Shown piece after piece: positions 47,405-50,677 of a stretch of 50,677 bases of DNA. The DNA comes from Alistipes senegalensis. GTDB taxonomy: Bacteria; Bacteroidota; Bacteroidia; Bacteroidales; Rikenellaceae. The stretch's first letter is position 1, and each line of letters begins with the position of its first letter. The DNA is taken from the NCBI GenBank assembly GCA_023665825.1, contig JAMPDE010000001.1, forward strand, positions 496,387 through 547,063. Reading direction: 5' to 3'. Under the pieces are notes generated by a model that was given only the letters and a program-made list of their open reading frames with translations, made no database searches and was not told where the DNA came from. The translations under genes were made by a program, and so were the position numbers.

Positions 47405-48748
47405 ATGAACCTGCTCGATACTTTTCAAAAATACATCGCCGACCACGATCTGGCGACGACAGACGACCGCATCCTGCTGACCGTGTCGGGGGGCGTCGAT
47501 TCGATGGTCATGTTGTCGTTGTTCATGCAGAGCGGGTTCCGCGTCGGCGTCGCCCACTGCAATTTCCAGTTGCGCGGGGCCGAAAGCGACGAGGACGAGG
47601 TGCTCGTCGCGCAGGAGGCCGCGCGGTTTGGCGTGCCGTGTTACAACCGCCGCTTCGATACCGTCGGCGAAATGGAGCGCACGGGCGAATCGATGGAGAT
47701 GGCCGCGCGGCGGTTGCGCTATGCGTGGTTCGAGGAGCTTTGCCGCACGGAGGGCTACGACGTCATCGCCGTCGCCCACCATGCCGACGACTCGATCGAA
47801 ACCTTTTTTATCAATCTGTTGCGGGGTACCGGCCTGCGGGGTCTGACGGGTATTTCGACCCAGCTGGGCCGCATCATCCGCCCGCTGATGTTCGCCTCCC
47901 GAAAAGAAATCACAGAATACGCCGTTCTTAATAAAATTCCGTTCCGCGAGGATTCGTCGAACCGCTCGACCAAATACCTGCGCAACAAGGTGAGGTTGGG
48001 CATCGTGCCGCGCATCCGCGAAATCAACCCCAAGTTCACCGACCTGATGCGGCGCAATCTGGCGCGGCTGGCCGACGCCCAGCGCTTCATCGACCGCAGC
48101 ATCGAGTGCATCCGCGCGGAGGCCGTCACTTCGGCCGACGGCATCGACACGCTCCACCTCGACCGCATCGATCCCGCCTACCCGCGCGGGTTCGTCATCT
48201 ACGAGGTGCTCAATTCGGCTTACGGCTTCAAGGGCGACGTCATCGACGCCCTCTGCCACGCCTTGCAGCAGGAGGCGACCGGCCGGCGGTTCTATTCGCG
48301 CGAGTACGTCGCCTGCGTCGATCGCGGTTCGGTCGTCGTGGCGCGCATCGCCGAAGACGACGACTGCCTCGTCTCCGTCGAGCGCGACGCCGCCCGCAGC
48401 TATTGCGGCAACGCCGTGCTCTACTACGAGCATTGCGACATCGACACCATCAAGAATTTCGGCGTGCCGCCGCAGGTGGCCCAGCTCGACGCCGACCTGC
48501 TGCACTACCCGCTGACCCTGCGGCGCTGGCGCGAGGGCGACTGGTTCGTGCCGTTCGGCATGACGGGCCGCAAGAAGGTGAGCGACTACCTCGTCGACGC
48601 CAAAGTCTCGATGGCCGAGAAACAGCGTCAGTTCGTGCTCGTGTCGGGCGACGACATCGTGTGGCTCGTGGGGCACCGCATCGACGACCGCTACCGGCTC
48701 ACCGCGCAGACCGAAAACGTGCTGCGCATCACCAAAGAGATCGTCTGA
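47405..48748 (+). CDS. tilS: tRNA(Ile)-lysidine synthase
   Basis: 447 residues. LTVSGGVDSMVML (residues 25-37) is the PP-loop. ARRLRYAWFEEL and VAHHADDSIETFFINLLRGT (near 125) are typical of TilS, and the C-terminal domain with LTLRRWREGDWFVPFGMTG (near 370) binds tRNA. It modifies C34 of the tRNA-Ile that reads AUA codons. It is followed by holA after 3 nt. A TTAATAAA octamer (47928-47935) falls in the codons of LNK. Confidence 0.93.
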   Translation: MNLLDTFQKYIADHDLATTDDRILLTVSGGVDSMVMLSLFMQSGFRVGVAHCNFQLRGAESDEDEVLVAQEAARFGVPCYNRRFDTVGEMERTGESMEMAARRLRYAWFEELCRTEGYDVIAVAHHADDSIETFFINLLRGTGLRGLTGISTQLGRIIRPLMFASRKEITEYAVLNKIPFREDSSNRSTKYLRNKVRLGIVPRIREINPKFTDLMRRNLARLADAQRFIDRSIECIRAEAVTSADGIDTLHLDRIDPAYPRGFVIYEVLNSAYGFKGDVIDALCHALQQEATGRRFYSREYVACVDRGSVVVARIAEDDDCLVSVERDAARSYCGNAVLYYEHCDIDTIKNFGVPPQVAQLDADLLHYPLTLRRWREGDWFVPFGMTGRKKVSDYLVDAKVSMAEKQRQFVLVSGDDIVWLVGHRIDDRYRLTAQTENVLRITKEIV

Positions 48749-48751
48749 CCT

Positions 48752-49819
48752 ATGGCAAAAACCGCTTACCGTTTTCGCGACACCGTCGCGGCCTACGACA
48801 AACTGACAGCCGACATCGCGGCCGGCCGTTTCGCGCCGGTTTACCTGCTGATGGGCGAGGAGAGCTATTTTATAGACCGGGTCGCGGAGCAGATTGCCGC
48901 GATAGCTATCGACGAGGCGGCGCGCGACTTCAACCAGCTGACCGTCTACGGCAAGGATTCCGACGCGGGGCAGGTCATCAACCTGTGCCGCCAGCTGCCG
49001 ATGATGGGCAACCGGCAGTTGATCGTGCTGAAAGAAGCGCAGCAGTTGCGTTCTCTGGAAAAATTGTCGCTCTACACGCAGAAACCCACGCCGACGACCG
49101 TGCTGGTCGTCTGCCACAAGGAGAAGAACGTGGACAAACGTTCGGCTTTCTACAAGGGGTGCGCGGCGCACGGCGTGGTGTTGGAATCGGTGCGGCCGCG
49201 CGACTACGAAATCACGGCGTGGCTGCAGCAGTTCGTCGCGCAGAAAGGGCTGACGATCGACGGCAAAGCGCTGTCGATGCTGACGGATCATCTCGGCACG
49301 GACATCTCGAAAATCGAAAACGAGTTGCAGAAACTGACCGTCTCGCTGCCCGAAGGGACGCAGCGCATCACCGATGCGGACATCGAGGCAAACATCGGCG
49401 TCTCGAAGGATTTCAATAACTTCGAGCTGTGCAAAGCCGTCATGGTGAAAGATATGGGCCGTGCGCTGATGATCGCCGACCATTTCGCCCGCAATCCCAA
49501 AGAGAACCCGCTGCTGCTGACCGTCATGGCGTTGTTCGCCCATTTCAAGGAGATTTTCGTGGTAAACTATCTGGGCTGGCTGTCGCGGCATCGCGGGCAG
49601 GCCTTTCCGTCGGACAACGAACTGATGCGCCTGCTGCACAAAAGCAGCCCCTTTTTCATCACCGAAATCAAGCAGAACGCCGCGCGGTGGAACAACCGGC
49701 GGGTTTTCGAGGTGCTGGGGCTGCTGCGCGAGTACGACGCCAAGAGCAAGGGCATCAACTCCGGCGGCATGTCCGACGGCGAACTGCTGCGCGAATTGCT
49801 GCTGAAAGTGCTGCTATGA
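48752..49819 (+). CDS. holA: DNA polymerase III subunit delta
   Basis: 355 residues. PVYLLMGEESYFIDRVAEQI (near 28) is the start of the AAA+-like domain of HolA. LPMMGNRQLIVLKEAQQL (near 84), LGTDISKIENELQKL (near 180) and a C-terminal helical collar (LRLLREYD type, LGLLREYDAKSKG near 326) complete it. It helps load the sliding clamp. It overlaps the next start by 4 nt (ATGA at 49816-49819). Confidence 0.9.
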   Translation: MAKTAYRFRDTVAAYDKLTADIAAGRFAPVYLLMGEESYFIDRVAEQIAAIAIDEAARDFNQLTVYGKDSDAGQVINLCRQLPMMGNRQLIVLKEAQQLRSLEKLSLYTQKPTPTTVLVVCHKEKNVDKRSAFYKGCAAHGVVLESVRPRDYEITAWLQQFVAQKGLTIDGKALSMLTDHLGTDISKIENELQKLTVSLPEGTQRITDADIEANIGVSKDFNNFELCKAVMVKDMGRALMIADHFARNPKENPLLLTVMALFAHFKEIFVVNYLGWLSRHRGQAFPSDNELMRLLHKSSPFFITEIKQNAARWNNRRVFEVLGLLREYDAKSKGINSGGMSDGELLRELLLKVLL

Positions 49820-50677
49820 CCGGTTTTTACCTCTACCAGACCCTGCACCTGCTTCGCGGACGGGTGCGCCTGCTCGACCGCCACGCGGCACTGCTCGACC
49901 GTTGTGCGCGCGAGTTGTTCGGGACGGGCTATGCGCCCGACCTGCGCGATTTGGAGCGGCGCGTGCTCGATACGGCCGCCGCACGGCGTTACCCGACGGA
50001 CTTGTCGGCGTTCGTTCGTCTTGAACTGGCGGCCGACGGTACCGAACGGCTCGTGCCTGCGGGGGTCTCCTATTACGAGGGTTACGCCTTGCGGAGCGTG
50101 CGGCCCGACGGGGTTACGGTCGTCTGCGACCCGTCGGATTACGGGCGCATAATTGCCGAGATAGAACGCAGCGGCAATACCGAACCGCATACGCGTCTGG
50201 AACTCTCGGCCAAAGCCTATACGCACACCGCCGAGTACGATGCCTGCATTGCTGCGTATATGCGTGAAAAAGCGGGTCTCAACGAGAAACTCTTTATGAA
50301 TTTCGATCTCGTGCAGACGCTCCGCTACGGCGAAAATCCCCACCAGAGCGCCAAGTTCTACCGTCAGGCCGAACCGATGCCGTATTCATTGGCTTTCGGG
50401 CGTCAGCTCAATGGTAAGGAGTTGTCGTACAATAATATACAGGATGCCAATGCGGCGTTGAATATCGTGCGCGAGTTCGACGAGCCGTTTTGTGTGGGGC
50501 TGAAGCATATGAACCCCTGCGGCGCGGCCATAGGCAAGGATGTGTTCGAGGCGTGGACTAAGGCTTACGAAGCCGACAAGGTAAGCATCTTCGGCGGTAT
50601 CGTGGCCGTGAACCGTGAGATAGATGCCCGTACGGCCGAAGCTATGAAGCCGATATTCCTCGAAATAATCATCGCAC
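49816..50677 (+). CDS. In-frame chimera: class IV aminotransferase N-terminus joined to PurH (open at window end)
   Basis: The frame opens at 49816 and has no stop before the window ends. Residues 1 to about 95 (MTGFYLYQTLHLLRGRVRLL onward) look like a class IV aminotransferase / aminodeoxychorismate lyase N-terminus. From about residue 98 (GVTVVCDPSDYGRII) the sequence is PurH, the AICAR formyltransferase/IMP cyclohydrolase: TLRYGENPHQ (near 168), YNNIQDANAALNIV and FCVGLKHMNPCGAAIG. The first 120 or so residues of PurH are missing. Codon use changes at the junction (ATA, CGT, GCT become common), so a contig chimera is more likely than a true fusion. Both parts are recognisable; the joint is not a known architecture. 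Confidence 0.65.
   Translation, partial: MTGFYLYQTLHLLRGRVRLLDRHAALLDRCARELFGTGYAPDLRDLERRVLDTAAARRYPTDLSAFVRLELAADGTERLVPAGVSYYEGYALRSVRPDGVTVVCDPSDYGRIIAEIERSGNTEPHTRLELSAKAYTHTAEYDACIAAYMREKAGLNEKLFMNFDLVQTLRYGENPHQSAKFYRQAEPMPYSLAFGRQLNGKELSYNNIQDANAALNIVREFDEPFCVGLKHMNPCGAAIGKDVFEAWTKAYEADKVSIFGGIVAVNREIDARTAEAMKPIFLEIIIA

Overview
The window looks like chromosomal DNA of a Bacteroidetes (Bacteroidota) bacterium, most likely Alistipes or a close Rikenellaceae relative. Four things point there. The coding DNA is G+C-rich, roughly 60% by eye. Promoters are of the Bacteroidetes type (TTTG or TTG, 18-21 bp, TAnnTTTG), and Shine-Dalgarno sequences are largely absent. Families typical of the phylum are present: glycogen synthase-phosphorylase fusion, EF-G2, DUF4301, DUF4924 and an OmpA-type porin. 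Genus is an inference; there is no rRNA gene to settle it.

Layout. 1-9632: glycogen/alpha-glucan block (GT3-GT35 fusion, GH133 debranching enzyme, GT4 glycosyltransferase, GH57 amylase-like enzyme). 9684-11043: Hsp15-like S4 protein and a sugar-nucleotidyltransferase. 11334-15825: surface-glycan genes (LpxL-like acyltransferase, Stealth phosphotransferase, GT92-like transferase, and two tandem glycosyltransferases sharing a 562-bp identical core). 15839-18501: nrnA and gdhA. 18713-22696: small lipoprotein, hemerythrin-LuxR regulator, and an EF-G paralogue with an altered GTPase site. 22781-25045: AT-rich island with a BspA-like leucine-rich-repeat lipoprotein and a small HEPN-like protein. 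25098-31592: cstA and partner, tRNA-Thr(CGT), EamA transporter, response regulator-tdk-murA on the minus strand, and rpmH. 31749-35334: PiT phosphate transporter, double TonB-C protein, DUF4924. 36165-39666: spanin-like protein, coaD, lpxD, TlpA-like thioredoxin. 40179-45999: OmpA porin, B12-dependent ribonucleotide reductase, DUF4301. 46158-50677: murB, tilS, holA, and a terminal open frame that joins a class IV aminotransferase to the middle of PurH; this may be a contig chimera.

How the genes work together. The left block builds, trims and degrades intracellular alpha-glucan. murA, murB, lpxD, the acyltransferase and the glycan transferases serve the envelope. nrdJ, tdk and holA serve DNA precursors and replication.

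The most unusual content is between genes. At least three families of short structured intergenic repeats occur, here called R1, R2 and R3. R3 and R2 carry hairpins whose stems change in a compensatory way between copies, and some R3 hairpins sit directly on stop codons. The octamer TTAATAAA is strongly over-represented. It sits 1-11 nt upstream of many start codons and also inside genes as AT-rich codons. No transposase, integrase, prophage block or CRISPR array was found.
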